The notes: generated by a model from the letters alone, not told the origin. DNA of 47,865 nucleotides from Halomonas campaniensis (GCF_002211105.1 NZ_JPUA01000034.1:963871-1011735), one strand, 5' to 3'; shown: positions 32,554-42,050, counted from the stretch's first letter. Numbers and translations are program-made.

Positions 32554-34833
32554 GTGAAAAGTAAAACGTCCATGCTTGAGGTGCTGCGCCGGGTAATCCA
32601 GGAGGTGAATGGCGCGCGCAACCTCGACGCCGCGCTGTCCACGATGGTACGCCGAATTCGTAAAGCGATGCAGACCGATGTGTGCTCCTTCTACCTTTAC
32701 GACAAGGAACTCGAGTCGCTGGTATTGATGGAAACCATTGGCCTGCGTACCCAAGCAGTCGGGCGCGTCGTACTGCCGTTAGGCGAAGGCCTGGTGGGCT
32801 TGGTGGCCAAGCGCAGTGAGCCGCTGAACCTCGAGGACGCTCAGACCCACCCGCAGTTCCGCTATTTTGAAGCGACCGGAGAGGAACGCTACTCCAGTTT
32901 TCTGGGCGTGCCGATTATTCACCAGCGCCATATGCTGGGCGTGTTGGTTGTCCAGCAAGCCGAAAAGCGCCGTTACGATGATGAAGATGAAGCCTTTCTG
33001 GTTACCATGGCGGCGCAATTGGCGGGAGTGCTAGCCCACGCATTAGCGACAGGCAACCTGTTGCGTCCGGCGCTTGCTGGTGGTCAAGCAATGTTTAAAG
33101 GCGTTGCGGCCTCCCCAGGTATGGCCATGGGGGAGGCGGTGGTCATTACTCCTCCTTCCGACCTTAATAGCGTGCCTGATCTCATTCCAAGCGATCAAGA
33201 TTACGAGGTGGCGCGCTTAAAGGAGGCCATTGGCAAAACGCGCAGCGAAATTCGCGCCGCGGCCGAGCGTTTGGCAAGCCGTATCTCCGCCCAGGAGCTG
33301 GCGCTGTTTGATGTCTACCAGCAGATGCTTGGCGAAGCCGCGCTGGCCGATGAGGTGGAGAAGCGTATTCGCGAAGGCCAGTGGGCGCCCGGCGCCTTGG
33401 CCGACGTAGTGCGCCGTCACGTCCAGTACCTGGAGCGGGTGGACGATAACTACCTGCGCGAGCGGGCCGCGGATATTCGCGACCTGGGCCGCCGGGTACT
33501 CGCGCATCTGCAGGAAGATACTCCGTCCACGCCGGAAACCTACCCCGATAACGCCATTTTGGTCGGTGATGAGATCAGCGTGGCCATGCTGGGCGAAGTC
33601 CCCCGCGAGAAGCTTAAAGGGCTGGTCTCGGTGCGCGGCTCCAGTACGTCTCACGTGGCGATTGTGGCCCGAGCCATGGGCATTCCAACGGTGTTGGGTA
33701 TGGTGGATTTACCGCTGCCACGCCTAGGCGGTGCACCTGTGGTGCTGGACGGCCACCGTGGCCGCCTGTTTGTGCGCCCGGCGCCTGAACTTACGGCACG
33801 TTATGAGAGTCTGATCGCCGAAGAAGAGGCGCTCAGCGAACTGCTTGAGCACGAGCAGGATCTGCCCAGCGCCACGCCCGACGGTCGCACCATGCCGCTT
33901 ATGGTCAATACCGGCTTAGCGGTAGATGCCACCGCGCTGCTGAAAAGCCGCATTGGTGGGGTGGGTCTCTACCGAACCGAAGTGCCGTTTATGATTACCG
34001 AACGCTTCCCTGGCGAGAAAGAGCAAACCAAGCTGTATCGTGAGCAGCTCGAAGGCTTTGCGCCACTGCCGGTAGTGATGCGTACCCTGGATATCGGCGG
34101 CGACAAAGACCTGCCCTATTTCCCCATTGAAGAGGCCAATCCGTTCCTTGGTTGGCGCGGGATGCGTGTCACCCTGGATCACCCGGAAGTATTGATGGTG
34201 CAACTGCGCGCCATGCTCAAAGCTTCCATTGACCTGGATAACCTCTACGTCCTCTTCCCGATGATCACCAACGTCGAAGAGGTCGATGAAGCGCTGCGTC
34301 TGCTGGATCGCGCCATTCTAGAGCTGGGCGAAGAGGGCATCACGGTGGTGAGGCCTAAAGTGGGCGTGATGATTGAAGTGCCGGCCACTATCTACCAAAT
34401 GGACGCACTGTCCAAGCGAGTCGACTTCTTCTCAGTGGGCAGCAATGACCTAACCCAGTACTTACTGGCGGTGGATCGCAACAACCCCCGGGTATCCAGC
34501 CTCTACGATGCCATGCACCCTGCGCTATTAGGTGCGCTGCTGGAATTGGCCAATGATGCTGCGCGGCTCAATAAACCCATTTCACTCTGCGGGGAGCTGG
34601 CCGGAGACCCGGCGGGGGCGCTACTGCTGATGGCCATGGGCTTTACCAGCCTCTCCATGAACGCACCAAGCCTGCCCAAAGTGCGTGCGGCTATTCGCCG
34701 AGTGCCGTTTAGTGATGCCGAGCAACTGCTTAAGGAAGTGATGGAGCTGGATACGCCTGCCCAGGTACATACTCACCTAGAGAAGCGAATGGATGAGTGG
34801 CAGCTTTCGCATCTCATGCCGCCCCGTGACTAG
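32554..34833 (+). CDS. ptsP: PEP-protein phosphotransferase of the nitrogen PTS (EI-Ntr)
   Basis: A 759-residue cytosolic enzyme that takes phosphate from PEP and passes it to NPr, the first step of the regulatory PTS-Ntr. The N-terminal GAF domain (about 5-165) is followed by the enzyme I N-terminal domain (FKGVAASPGMAMGEA), the phosphohistidine site in RGSSTSHVAIVARAMGIP, and the PEP-binding barrel with GVGLYRTEVPFM, PMITNVEEV and FFSVGSNDLTQYLL. GTG 32554 has GAGG nine bases upstream; ATG 32572 (MLEVLRR) matches the usual family start and is a serious alternative. The rppH-ptsP order is conserved in gammaproteobacteria. Confidence 0.95.
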   Translation: MKSKTSMLEVLRRVIQEVNGARNLDAALSTMVRRIRKAMQTDVCSFYLYDKELESLVLMETIGLRTQAVGRVVLPLGEGLVGLVAKRSEPLNLEDAQTHPQFRYFEATGEERYSSFLGVPIIHQRHMLGVLVVQQAEKRRYDDEDEAFLVTMAAQLAGVLAHALATGNLLRPALAGGQAMFKGVAASPGMAMGEAVVITPPSDLNSVPDLIPSDQDYEVARLKEAIGKTRSEIRAAAERLASRISAQELALFDVYQQMLGEAALADEVEKRIREGQWAPGALADVVRRHVQYLERVDDNYLRERAADIRDLGRRVLAHLQEDTPSTPETYPDNAILVGDEISVAMLGEVPREKLKGLVSVRGSSTSHVAIVARAMGIPTVLGMVDLPLPRLGGAPVVLDGHRGRLFVRPAPELTARYESLIAEEEALSELLEHEQDLPSATPDGRTMPLMVNTGLAVDATALLKSRIGGVGLYRTEVPFMITERFPGEKEQTKLYREQLEGFAPLPVVMRTLDIGGDKDLPYFPIEEANPFLGWRGMRVTLDHPEVLMVQLRAMLKASIDLDNLYVLFPMITNVEEVDEALRLLDRAILELGEEGITVVRPKVGVMIEVPATIYQMDALSKRVDFFSVGSNDLTQYLLAVDRNNPRVSSLYDAMHPALLGALLELANDAARLNKPISLCGELAGDPAGALLLMAMGFTSLSMNAPSLPKVRAAIRRVPFSDAEQLLKEVMELDTPAQVHTHLEKRMDEWQLSHLMPPRD

Positions 34834-34859
34834 GTTTCCAGGCAAATCTTAGGCGTTGC

Positions 34860-35660
34860 CTAGGGCGTTGATGCAAGCGAACCGCAGGGCAGCGCCAGGG
34901 TGGTTTCACCCTCAAAGCGCCCCAGCGGCCCAAAGCGCTGCTCGGTAATCTCGATTTGTCCGTGGCTGTCCATCGTCAGCCACGAGGTGGCGCGGGTGCC
35001 GTAGTGTTCGCCAACAATAAACGCCGCCGAAAGCTGGCGCTCCAGTTCAAGCCCCACGCCGGTATCCGGCAACGCCTCATCAGCCGCTTGTTGCGGATTT
35101 TGCATTGCGCGCTGCACGGCGCTGGGCCAAGTCTTCAAGGTGCCTACAGGTAATAAACTCTGCTCAAGCGCATCGCGAACCTGTAAAAGCTTTGGCCAGG
35201 GTGAGTTGAGGTCAGCGTTGGATAGGCCATGCACACCGGGAGAGACCTCGCTGAGAGCCAGGCGGTCTCGGCCCCGGTGAAGGTGCCAAAGCCGCTGCGG
35301 CGTCGCGACCAGTAAATTAAACCCGGCGTAGCGCAGTGCCTCGCCCTCGTTGAGTGCGGTCAGCCACCCTTCGATATCGTCACTCTGCAAAGCATTGGCA
35401 ACCAGTTCACCCCGGCTTGGGGCGCCGATAGGCACGCTTAGTTGTAGGTCACGTACATTGGTTAAAGCGGCCACGACGCCACCACGCTTGGCCCCCAGCC
35501 ACGAGCCACCGGCCTCCAGGTCACGCCCGCCAATAACATCGGGGCTATCTTGCCACGCACCCAGCGGCGCGGTGGGGCGCGCATAAAACTCATCTCGGTT
35601 ACCCATTAGCCGCAAAGGCGTGGGTGTGCCGGGTTGCCAAGCAAACGATATTAAGCACAT
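34860..35660 (-). CDS. NRDE-family (TANGO2-like) protein
   Basis: A 266-residue protein of the NRDE family, named after the motif seen here as MGNRDEFYARPTAPLG at residues 19-34. The start MCLISFAW (Cys2 exposed after Met removal), GGRDLEAGGSWLG and VAALTNVRD are also typical. Eukaryotic TANGO2 has been linked to haem and lipid handling; the bacterial function is not established. It is convergent with ptsP, with only 26 bases between the stops. Confidence 0.9.
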   Translation of the reverse strand: MCLISFAWQPGTPTPLRLMGNRDEFYARPTAPLGAWQDSPDVIGGRDLEAGGSWLGAKRGGVVAALTNVRDLQLSVPIGAPSRGELVANALQSDDIEGWLTALNEGEALRYAGFNLLVATPQRLWHLHRGRDRLALSEVSPGVHGLSNADLNSPWPKLLQVRDALEQSLLPVGTLKTWPSAVQRAMQNPQQAADEALPDTGVGLELERQLSAAFIVGEHYGTRATSWLTMDSHGQIEITEQRFGPLGRFEGETTLALPCGSLASTP

Positions 35661-35862
35661 AACAAACTCGTAGGCGAAAAGGATGGAAAACGTTCAACGC
35701 AAGAGCCGCATGACAGTAACGAAGCGTAGACGTACACTTACATCAGTATCATGTTTGTAGCATAAAACGCCACACGATTGGGTGTGAGTATTGGTGGGCA
35801 GTTCTGGGTTTAAACAGCGGTCACGTTATTAGCGGCCATTTGGCCAATAGGAAGGCGAGATC

Positions 35863-37110
35863 ATGCAACGCTATGAAAGGGAACACTTTTGGAACGCCAT
35901 TGTATGGCCTCTGCTGTGGCCCCTGCTGCTTGTGCAAGCAGCATTAGTCGTCCTTTGTTTGGTGGTTGGCGCCATGATGTGGTGGATGTCGCCAAGCAAC
36001 GCCTCCTGGAGCACCATGCTGTGGTTGATGGCGGCCCTTCTTATCGGCAGTAGTTTGAATGTCAGCGTCTTCCTCATGCTGGTCAAAACCCGCGCTCGGC
36101 ATAAAGACGCCCGGTTTATGCAAGAACTCACCGAACTGGAACGGCATAGTCAAGCGCTCTGCGCCACCGCCGCGCGTGCACTACCCGAGCATAAATGCGC
36201 CCCGCCGGATGCCGCCGACGAATCTCATCTGCCGCTTCAGCGGTTGGCCAGCGTTAACGAAGTGCTAGCCGGTCTTGAACGCTGCATGCATTGCTCACAA
36301 GTAGCCAGCGCTGCCACCAAGAACTCCCGGCAGGAGCATGAGCAAACCCTGCTGGACGACCTTCAACACCAACAGCGCCAACTCAAGCATTTGATGGCTG
36401 GAAGGGAAAGGGCACGGGAAGAGTCGCGTTTGAAATCAGGCTATCTAACGCTGCTGCAACATGAAACCGACAACTTGTTAGGCCATTTAAATGCCATGGC
36501 GGACAAAGAAATTACCGATAACTGCCGCCAAAATGTCATGGAAGTATACGAACACGTATCGGATATACGCGCACTGTTGACCAACTTAATTCAACAGGAT
36601 GCCGATGGGCAAAGCGCTGGGCAGGATTCTGGGCAAGGCTCTGGAAAAAGTAGTGGGATGGGAGAGGTGGGAAGTGATGGCGCGCTCGCCGCTTTGCAGC
36701 GCAATTTGCGGGTATTAGTCGTCGACGATGGCCCCGTTAATTTGATGCTCGCCCGGCAGATGCTGGAAACCCAAGGCCTGCAGGTAGAGGGCGTTAGTAG
36801 TGGTGAGCAGGCGCTGGAGCGCCAAAAAAACGCCAACTTCGATCTGGTGTTCATGGATATCTTTATGCCTATTCTGGATGGTCTTGAAACCACCCGGCGC
36901 TGGCGTGAGCACGAGCGTAATCGTGGCGGCGGCAATCAAAGCGTGCTGGTCGCGTTAACGGCCAATGCCGACAATGCCGGGCGCGATGCCTGCCTGGCCG
37001 CCGGCATGGATGACCTGCTCGCCAAACCGTATCAGCCCGAAACACTGCTTAATATGATTGCCTACTGGTTCCCTGGTGCGATTAAAACAATGCCGCCTGA
37101 AGAACGATAA
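35863..37110 (+). CDS. Membrane-bound degenerate hybrid-kinase-like protein: DHp-like helices plus receiver domain, no ATPase domain
   Basis: A 415-residue protein. Two membrane helices (about 11-42 and 50-74) are followed by helical/coiled-coil segments (about 80-190). Residues 190-202 (LKSGYLTLLQHET) resemble the H-box of a BarA/GacS-type kinase, with H200-E201 in the phosphoacceptor position, and residues 221-245 resemble the second DHp helix. A Gly/Ser/Gln linker (249-272) then leads straight to a complete receiver domain (281-405) with D288/D289, phosphoacceptor D332, T366 and K388. The ATP-binding domain that should lie between is absent. No frameshift is apparent. It could be a phosphotransfer or partner protein for another kinase. 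It is upstream of lgt. Confidence 0.8.
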   Translation: MQRYEREHFWNAIVWPLLWPLLLVQAALVVLCLVVGAMMWWMSPSNASWSTMLWLMAALLIGSSLNVSVFLMLVKTRARHKDARFMQELTELERHSQALCATAARALPEHKCAPPDAADESHLPLQRLASVNEVLAGLERCMHCSQVASAATKNSRQEHEQTLLDDLQHQQRQLKHLMAGRERAREESRLKSGYLTLLQHETDNLLGHLNAMADKEITDNCRQNVMEVYEHVSDIRALLTNLIQQDADGQSAGQDSGQGSGKSSGMGEVGSDGALAALQRNLRVLVVDDGPVNLMLARQMLETQGLQVEGVSSGEQALERQKNANFDLVFMDIFMPILDGLETTRRWREHERNRGGGNQSVLVALTANADNAGRDACLAAGMDDLLAKPYQPETLLNMIAYWFPGAIKTMPPEER

Positions 37111-37262
37111 AGGTGGCTTTCTGAGTAAGCAGACTTATCATTGCACTCGTAACATTGGTGTACTGCTCGCAGCGGCGTAATGGTATGACGATAGTGGCGG
37201 TGCTATGTGCCACTGCCGTGAGCAGGCCCCGATATTTTTTTGGTCAGCATTAGAGAGTGTAA

Positions 37263-38057
37263 ATGATTAATTACCCGACGATTGACCCAGTGGCCATCTC
37301 CTTGGGGCCGCTGCAAGTCCATTGGTATGGCCTGATGTACGTAGTGGGATTTGTCGCAGCTTGGTGGCTTGGCTGCCGACGCGCATCGCGGATTGGCCTC
37401 AATAATGACGACATCGGTGATTTACTCTTCTACTGCGCGATCGGTGTCGTCGCCGGTGGGCGCCTAGGGTATGCACTGTTTTACGGGCTAGGGCAGTGGA
37501 CAGCCGACCCTCTCTGGATATTCCGCGTGTGGGATGGCGGCATGAGTTTTCACGGCGGTCTACTCGGCGTATTGCTCGCCGCCTGGATATTTGCCCGGCG
37601 TAAACAGCTGGCATTTCTAACACTCACCGATTTTATCGCCCCGCTAGTACCGATTGGCTTAGGCGCCGGGCGCATCGGTAACTTTATTAATCATGAGCTA
37701 CCGGGCCGCGTGACCTCGCTACCCTGGGGCATGCCGTTTCCTGGCATGGGGCCTGAGCCACGTCACCCGTCAGCGCTTTATGAGGCGCTGTTAGAGGGTG
37801 TTGTGTTGTTCGCTATTCTCTGGTGGGTCTCGGCTAAACCGACATCGCGGGGCTTTTTATCCGGCCTATTCTTGGTCTGCTACGGCGTGTTCCGTTTTAT
37901 GGTCGAATTTGTCCGCATGCCCGACGCCCACATCGGCTTTATCGCCTTCGGCTGGGTCACCATGGGCATGCTGCTCACGTTGCCGATGATCGCTCTGGGC
38001 CTGGTTGTCATCGCCTGGTCACGCTCACAGCCTGTTGATGTAAAAATCGCAACCTAA
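37263..38057 (+). CDS. lgt: Prolipoprotein diacylglyceryl transferase
   Basis: A 264-residue inner-membrane enzyme that attaches diacylglycerol to the lipobox cysteine of prolipoproteins, the first step of lipoprotein maturation. It has about seven membrane helices and the Lgt signature [14 protein letters not shown], plus [11 protein letters not shown] near the N terminus and [12 protein letters not shown]. The order lgt-thyA-folA is conserved in related bacteria, but here a 353-base repeat-filled gap separates lgt from thyA. Confidence 0.96.
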   Translation: MINYPTIDPVAISLGPLQVHWYGLMYVVGFVAAWWLGCRRASRIGLNNDDIGDLLFYCAIGVVAGGRLGYALFYGLGQWTADPLWIFRVWDGGMSFHGGLLGVLLAAWIFARRKQLAFLTLTDFIAPLVPIGLGAGRIGNFINHELPGRVTSLPWGMPFPGMGPEPRHPSALYEALLEGVVLFAILWWVSAKPTSRGFLSGLFLVCYGVFRFMVEFVRMPDAHIGFIAFGWVTMGMLLTLPMIALGLVVIAWSRSQPVDVKIAT

Positions 38058-38084
38058 GATAAAACGCCGTAAACAAAGGTTTTC

Positions 38085-38140
38085 GTAGCGCGGCGTAAGC
38101 GTCAGCGCACCCGCGGGAGCAGCGCGCAGCGGTGCCGGGG
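38085..38140 (+). repeat. Dispersed GC-rich intergenic repeat, copy 6
   Basis: GTAGCGCGGCGTAAGCGTCAGCGCACCCGCGGGAGCAGCGCGCAGCGGTGCCGGGG; almost identical to copy 4 in reverse. It begins about 27 bases after the lgt stop. Confidence 0.85.
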
Positions 38141-38150
38141 TTGGTTATGT

Positions 38151-38229
38151 GGCACCGGGCGTCGTTCCGCCGCCTCCCGCGGGTGCCTCAAACGCTCGCT
38201 GAACTCGCGTTCTCGTTACCACGCGCTAC
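38151..38229 (-). repeat. Dispersed GC-rich intergenic repeat, copy 7
   Basis: Minus orientation, nearly identical to copies 1 and 3 (a base or two missing in the AACGAGAACGCG and TTTGAGG parts). It lies between copies 6 and 8 in opposite direction to both. Confidence 0.85.
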
Positions 38230-38259
38230 GGTTCTTGCACTCACTTGAATAGGTGCTTT

Positions 38260-38315
38260 CGTAGCGCGTGGTAAGCGAAGCGCACCCGCGGAAGCAGCGC
38301 GGAGCGGTGCCGGGG
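38260..38315 (+). repeat. Dispersed GC-rich intergenic repeat, copy 8
   Basis: CGTAGCGCGTGGTAAGCGAAGCGCACCCGCGGAAGCAGCGCGGAGCGGTGCCGGGG. Copies 6-8 alternate +, -, + and fill most of the 353-base gap between lgt and thyA. The last 95 bases before thyA show no clear promoter. Confidence 0.85.
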
Positions 38316-38410
38316 TTGGCCCAATAACGCTAACAGGCCGGCACCGCTAGACCGGGCAGCTATGGGCGCCTAGAATAAACCGCTACATCGCCTGTTAACT
38401 TGGAAATTCT

Positions 38411-39229
38411 GTGACTGCTACAACGCCCGCGCTTGAACAGCCTTATTTAGACTTGATGCAAACTGTTTTGGAACATGGCGTTGACCGCCGCGACCGCACA
38501 GGTGTTGGCACACGCTCCGTATTTGGCCATCAAATGCGCTTCGATTTATCGCGTGGTTTTCCGCTATTGACCACCAAAAAGCTTCACCTGCGTTCTATCA
38601 TTCACGAACTACTCTGGTTTCTGAAAGGCGACACCAACATTGCCTATTTGAAAGAGAACGGGGTACGGATTTGGGATGAGTGGGCAGATGAAAACGGCGA
38701 CCTGGGCCCCGTTTATGGCTACCAGTGGCGCAGTTGGCCCGACCCCAAAGGGGGCAGCGTTGACCAAATTGCCAAGGTACTTGACCAAATTCGCACCTCG
38801 CCACAGTCGCGCCGCCTGATTGTCTCCGCCTGGAACCCGGCCCAGGTCGATGACATGCAGCTTCCGCCTTGCCACTGCTTGTTCCAGTTTTACGTCGCCA
38901 ATGGAAAACTGTCGTGCCAGCTATATCAGCGCAGCGCCGATATTTTCCTGGGTGTGCCATTCAATATTGCCAGCTACGCCTTGTTGCTGACCATGGTCGC
39001 CCAAGTGACAGGACTGCAACCGGGTGAATTTATCCACACCCTAGGCGACGCACACCTGTACAGTAACCACCTTGAACAGGCCAAAGAGCAGCTGTCGCGC
39101 ACGCCCAAGGCAGCGCCTAAACTGGTGCTTAACCCAGCCATAGATGACCTGTTCGCATTCCGTTTTGAAGACATTCACATTGACGCTTACGAAGCGCACC
39201 CGCACATCAAAGCCGAGGTAGCGGTATGA
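38411..39229 (+). CDS. thyA: Thymidylate synthase
   Basis: A 272-residue enzyme that methylates dUMP to dTMP using methylenetetrahydrofolate. It has [19 protein letters not shown] at the N terminus, the catalytic Cys in [12 protein letters not shown] and the dUMP-binding [23 protein letters not shown]. The only sensible start is GTG 38411, which keeps the [13 protein letters not shown]-terminal helix; the ribosome binding site is weak (GGA). It overlaps folA by four bases (ATGA), coupling it to the enzyme that regenerates tetrahydrofolate. Confidence 0.96.
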   Translation: MTATTPALEQPYLDLMQTVLEHGVDRRDRTGVGTRSVFGHQMRFDLSRGFPLLTTKKLHLRSIIHELLWFLKGDTNIAYLKENGVRIWDEWADENGDLGPVYGYQWRSWPDPKGGSVDQIAKVLDQIRTSPQSRRLIVSAWNPAQVDDMQLPPCHCLFQFYVANGKLSCQLYQRSADIFLGVPFNIASYALLLTMVAQVTGLQPGEFIHTLGDAHLYSNHLEQAKEQLSRTPKAAPKLVLNPAIDDLFAFRFEDIHIDAYEAHPHIKAEVAV

Positions 39230-39765
39230 GCCAGCAGAAAGATACCTTCGACTCCCTGGTGCCAGTGGCCATGATTGTTGCGATGGCTAAAAATCGAGTG
39301 ATCGGTGTAGACGGCAAGCTACCCTGGTACTTGCCCGAAGATTTAAAGTTCTTCAAACGTATGACCCAGGCAAAACCGCTGGTCATGGGGCGTAAAACCT
39401 ACGCCTCCATTGGCAAGCCGCTGCCCAACCGGCTTAATGTCGTGGTCACCCGCAACGCCGAGTTTTCGCATGAAGGCGTGCGCGTGTGCCACGATCTGCC
39501 CGCAGCGCTAGAGCTGGCCGACCAGCACGCAACCATAGAAGCGGCAGAAGAGATCATGGTAATGGGAGGCGGGGAAATTTATCGCCAGGCGTTACCCTTT
39601 GCCCAACGGCTGTACATAACGGAAGTGGACATTGACGTAGAAGGCGACGCAACGTTTCCTGACTTCGACGCCAACGAGTGGCAGGAAGTGCAGCGCGTAG
39701 CGGGGCAGCCAGCAGAAGGGCAGCCAAACTATGATTTCGTGGTCTACGAGCGCGTCGCCGACTGA
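39226..39765 (+). CDS. folA: Dihydrofolate reductase
   Basis: A 179-residue enzyme that reduces dihydrofolate to tetrahydrofolate with NADPH, recycling the product of ThyA; target of trimethoprim. Motifs: [27 protein letters not shown] (substrate loop with the catalytic acid), [17 protein letters not shown], and [16 protein letters not shown]. About 10 extra residues precede the usual N terminus. The gene is coupled to thyA by ATGA overlap. Confidence 0.96.
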   Translation: MSQQKDTFDSLVPVAMIVAMAKNRVIGVDGKLPWYLPEDLKFFKRMTQAKPLVMGRKTYASIGKPLPNRLNVVVTRNAEFSHEGVRVCHDLPAALELADQHATIEAAEEIMVMGGGEIYRQALPFAQRLYITEVDIDVEGDATFPDFDANEWQEVQRVAGQPAEGQPNYDFVVYERVAD

Positions 39766-39785
39766 ACAGGGCAAAGGAGAAGGCT

Positions 39786-40631
39786 ATGGCCGCCAGCTTA
39801 ATGAACATGTTAGATGATTTAGAAGCGCGTCTGGAACGCACACAAGCTGAGCTACAAGCCCTGCGTGACGAAAATCAGCGGCTGAAGCAGCAATTGGCGC
39901 AGCAAGACGCCCAAGAGCAAAGCGTGCCAAGTCCAGAGCCCGTCACTGTAGTAGAAGCTGATGCACCCAGCGAAGCAGCTTTCGATACAAAAAAACTCGA
40001 AGCAGAGACCCATGACGCGAACACGCTAGACGTCAAGGCGCCTGAAAAGAGTGTGTCTACTGAAGCTGCTCCTGTGGAAGCAGCCTCCGCTGAAACAGAA
40101 ACAGAAACAGGAACAGAAGAGAAAGCTGAATCATCGGCTAGCCATGAAGCGGCCAAGACACCTTCACCGCACGCCCTTCTTAACCAATGGTACGAGCGTT
40201 ACCCTAAAGCTTTCTTCAAGGGGCATACCAAACCGTTAAAAGTAGGTATTCACCAAGACCTTGTAGAGCGTGAAGAGTGGCCCAGCAAGTTGATTCGCCG
40301 CGCCTTGGCCAACTACGTGAACCTCCCACGCTATATAAAAGCAGTTCGAGAGGGCGCCGAACGGGTAGATCTGGATGGCCAGCCCGCAGGAAAAGTCGAT
40401 AAAGAAGCGGCACTCCATGCGTCAGCAAAACGCGGTGACCAAAAGGAAGCGAAGCAGCCAGAAAAAGCGCAACCAAAACAATACAAACAAGCGTCTGTTG
40501 CTAAAAACACTCGCCGAGAAGCCCCTAAGCAGCCTGATATAGCGCCGAATGCAGAAAAAGTTGAGCCACGTAAGCCGCTTAGCTTGGAAGACAAATTGTT
40601 AGACTTGCAGCAGAAGTTCAAAGGCCGCTGA
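39786..40631 (+). CDS. ProQ/FinO-domain RNA-binding protein with N-terminal coiled coil
   Basis: A 281-residue protein. Residues 5-45 form a likely leucine-rich coiled coil (LDDLEARLERTQAELQALRDENQRLKQQL), 46-125 an acidic Ala/Glu/Thr linker, 128-215 a ProQ/FinO domain (LNQWYERYPKAFF, PLKVGIHQDL, LIRRALANYVNLPRYIKAV), 215-255 a Lys/Gln-rich basic stretch, and 256-281 a short conserved-looking helix (LSLEDKLLDLQQKFKGR). FinO-domain proteins bind structured small RNAs and 3' ends of mRNAs as chaperones. E. coli ProQ has the domain at its N terminus; here it is central, so the coiled coil may add self-association. It lies 20 bases after folA. Confidence 0.88.
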   Translation: MAASLMNMLDDLEARLERTQAELQALRDENQRLKQQLAQQDAQEQSVPSPEPVTVVEADAPSEAAFDTKKLEAETHDANTLDVKAPEKSVSTEAAPVEAASAETETETGTEEKAESSASHEAAKTPSPHALLNQWYERYPKAFFKGHTKPLKVGIHQDLVEREEWPSKLIRRALANYVNLPRYIKAVREGAERVDLDGQPAGKVDKEAALHASAKRGDQKEAKQPEKAQPKQYKQASVAKNTRREAPKQPDIAPNAEKVEPRKPLSLEDKLLDLQQKFKGR

Positions 40632-40895
40632 GACCAGGTCTATAGCCGTGGGTTCCATTAAAAAGCACAAATAGTAAGAAAACACTGTTTTTTTCTATTG
40701 CGTTCCCTGGAGTCCCAGTATAGAGTTTGTTCTGCGAGCATTGGACTATAACAAGGCTTAGTTGAGGACATGCCGCATACCTCCGGGAAAAACCGGCGGA
40801 TGGCAAAAGAGCATGGCCCGCAAAAGCCAACTGCCAGCTCATTAAGAGCTGAGCAGCAACGATCGAAACAGTATACGAGTTAAGGAACTTACATC

Positions 40896-41969
40896 ATGAA
40901 AAAGACACTTTTAGCGACTGCTATCGTTGGCGCCCTGGGTGCCTCTGCTGCAGCCCAAGCAGCAACCGTTTATGACCAAGACGGCACCAAACTTGACGTC
41001 TATGGTCGTATCGCCATGGGTATCGCTGGTGGCGGCCCTGAGTACAACGGCAGCGGCGAAAAAATCGACAATGACGCTGAATTCGTAGACGTTTACTCAC
41101 GTCTTGGTCTGCGCATGAGCCACGAAGTTTCTCGCGACCTGACTGCTTTCGGTCGTGTTGAGTGGCGTTTTGACGGTGACGAGCGTACCGGTCCTAGCGG
41201 TAACGGCAATACTGGCTTCAAAGAAGTTCGTCAGAGCTACATCGGCCTGCAAAGCGACCAGTTCGGTACTTTCCAAGCTGGTAACTTCGACAGCTTCTAC
41301 AACCAGTTCGTTTCTCTGCCGTTCGATGTTTACATCGACCGTGGTCTAGAATTCGCTGGTCACCCGAAGCAGTCACGTGGCGACTCTATCGGTTACTACA
41401 CGCCTGACCTGAGCGGCTTCACTGCATTCTTGCAGCTGAAACACTACAGCGAGCGCGGCCTGACCGAAGCAGAGCAATCTTCTGAAGGCGACGTAATCGC
41501 ACCGCAAGGTGGTGTTCGTTACGCACAAGGCCCTGTGACACTTGGTCTGGGTTTTGTTGAAGATGTAGCACGTGGCGGCGGTAACGCTGAAATGCTGTAC
41601 GGCCTGATCGGTTCCTACGACATCACCGACCAGTTCTCTGCACGTCTGGGTTACGAAACTCGTGACGACAACAACACTCGTGGCGGTGGTTTCGACACAG
41701 TTGGTCTAGGTGGTACTTTCACCACTGGCCCTTGGGCGTTCGCTGCTGACATCTACGACGTAGATCCTGACAATGGCGACAGCCGTACTTCTTGGGCGCT
41801 GGGTTCTTACTACAAAGTTTCCAGCAACTTTGACGTATTCCTAGAGCTGCAGCAAGCTGACCAGCAGTCCATCAGCGTAAACGTGTTCGACAACGACGAA
41901 ATCGTTGGTGTTGATACTGCCGATGGCGACGACATGTACTGGCTGACAGGCGCGCGTTACCACTTCTAA
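40896..41969 (+). CDS. Outer-membrane porin (general gram-negative porin family), paralogue 1
   Basis: A 357-residue beta-barrel porin that lets small hydrophilic solutes cross the outer membrane. The signal peptide MKKTLLATAIVGALGASAAAQA is followed by ATVYDQDGTKLDVYGRIAMG; FVDVYSRLGLRMSHEV, VRQSYIGLQSDQFGTFQAGN and the C-terminal TGARYHF (terminal Phe, the assembly signal) are typical. The protein is highly acidic, as expected in a halophile. Codon use is strongly biased (GGT, CTG, GAC, AAC, CGT), a mark of very high expression, in contrast to the paralogue downstream. It has its own terminator. Confidence 0.95.
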   Translation: MKKTLLATAIVGALGASAAAQAATVYDQDGTKLDVYGRIAMGIAGGGPEYNGSGEKIDNDAEFVDVYSRLGLRMSHEVSRDLTAFGRVEWRFDGDERTGPSGNGNTGFKEVRQSYIGLQSDQFGTFQAGNFDSFYNQFVSLPFDVYIDRGLEFAGHPKQSRGDSIGYYTPDLSGFTAFLQLKHYSERGLTEAEQSSEGDVIAPQGGVRYAQGPVTLGLGFVEDVARGGGNAEMLYGLIGSYDITDQFSARLGYETRDDNNTRGGGFDTVGLGGTFTTGPWAFAADIYDVDPDNGDSRTSWALGSYYKVSSNFDVFLELQQADQQSISVNVFDNDEIVGVDTADGDDMYWLTGARYHF

Positions 41970-42021
41970 GCCTGGTTTAAATACCACGTTTAAAAGGTAG
42001 CTGCCTAGCAGAACCAAATAG

Positions 42022-42050
42022 AACCGGCCTCTAAGAGGCCGGTTTTTTTT
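42022..42050 (+). terminator. Rho-independent terminator after porin 1
   Basis: AACCGGCCTC pairs with GAGGCCGGTT around TAA and is followed by eight T residues. Confidence 0.92.

Noticed and set aside
37150..37245. Imperfect hairpin (CTGCTC ... GAGCAG) before lgt as a riboswitch or terminator
   Set aside because: The stem is short, the loop is long, and the T run is separated from it; I could not support a specific function.
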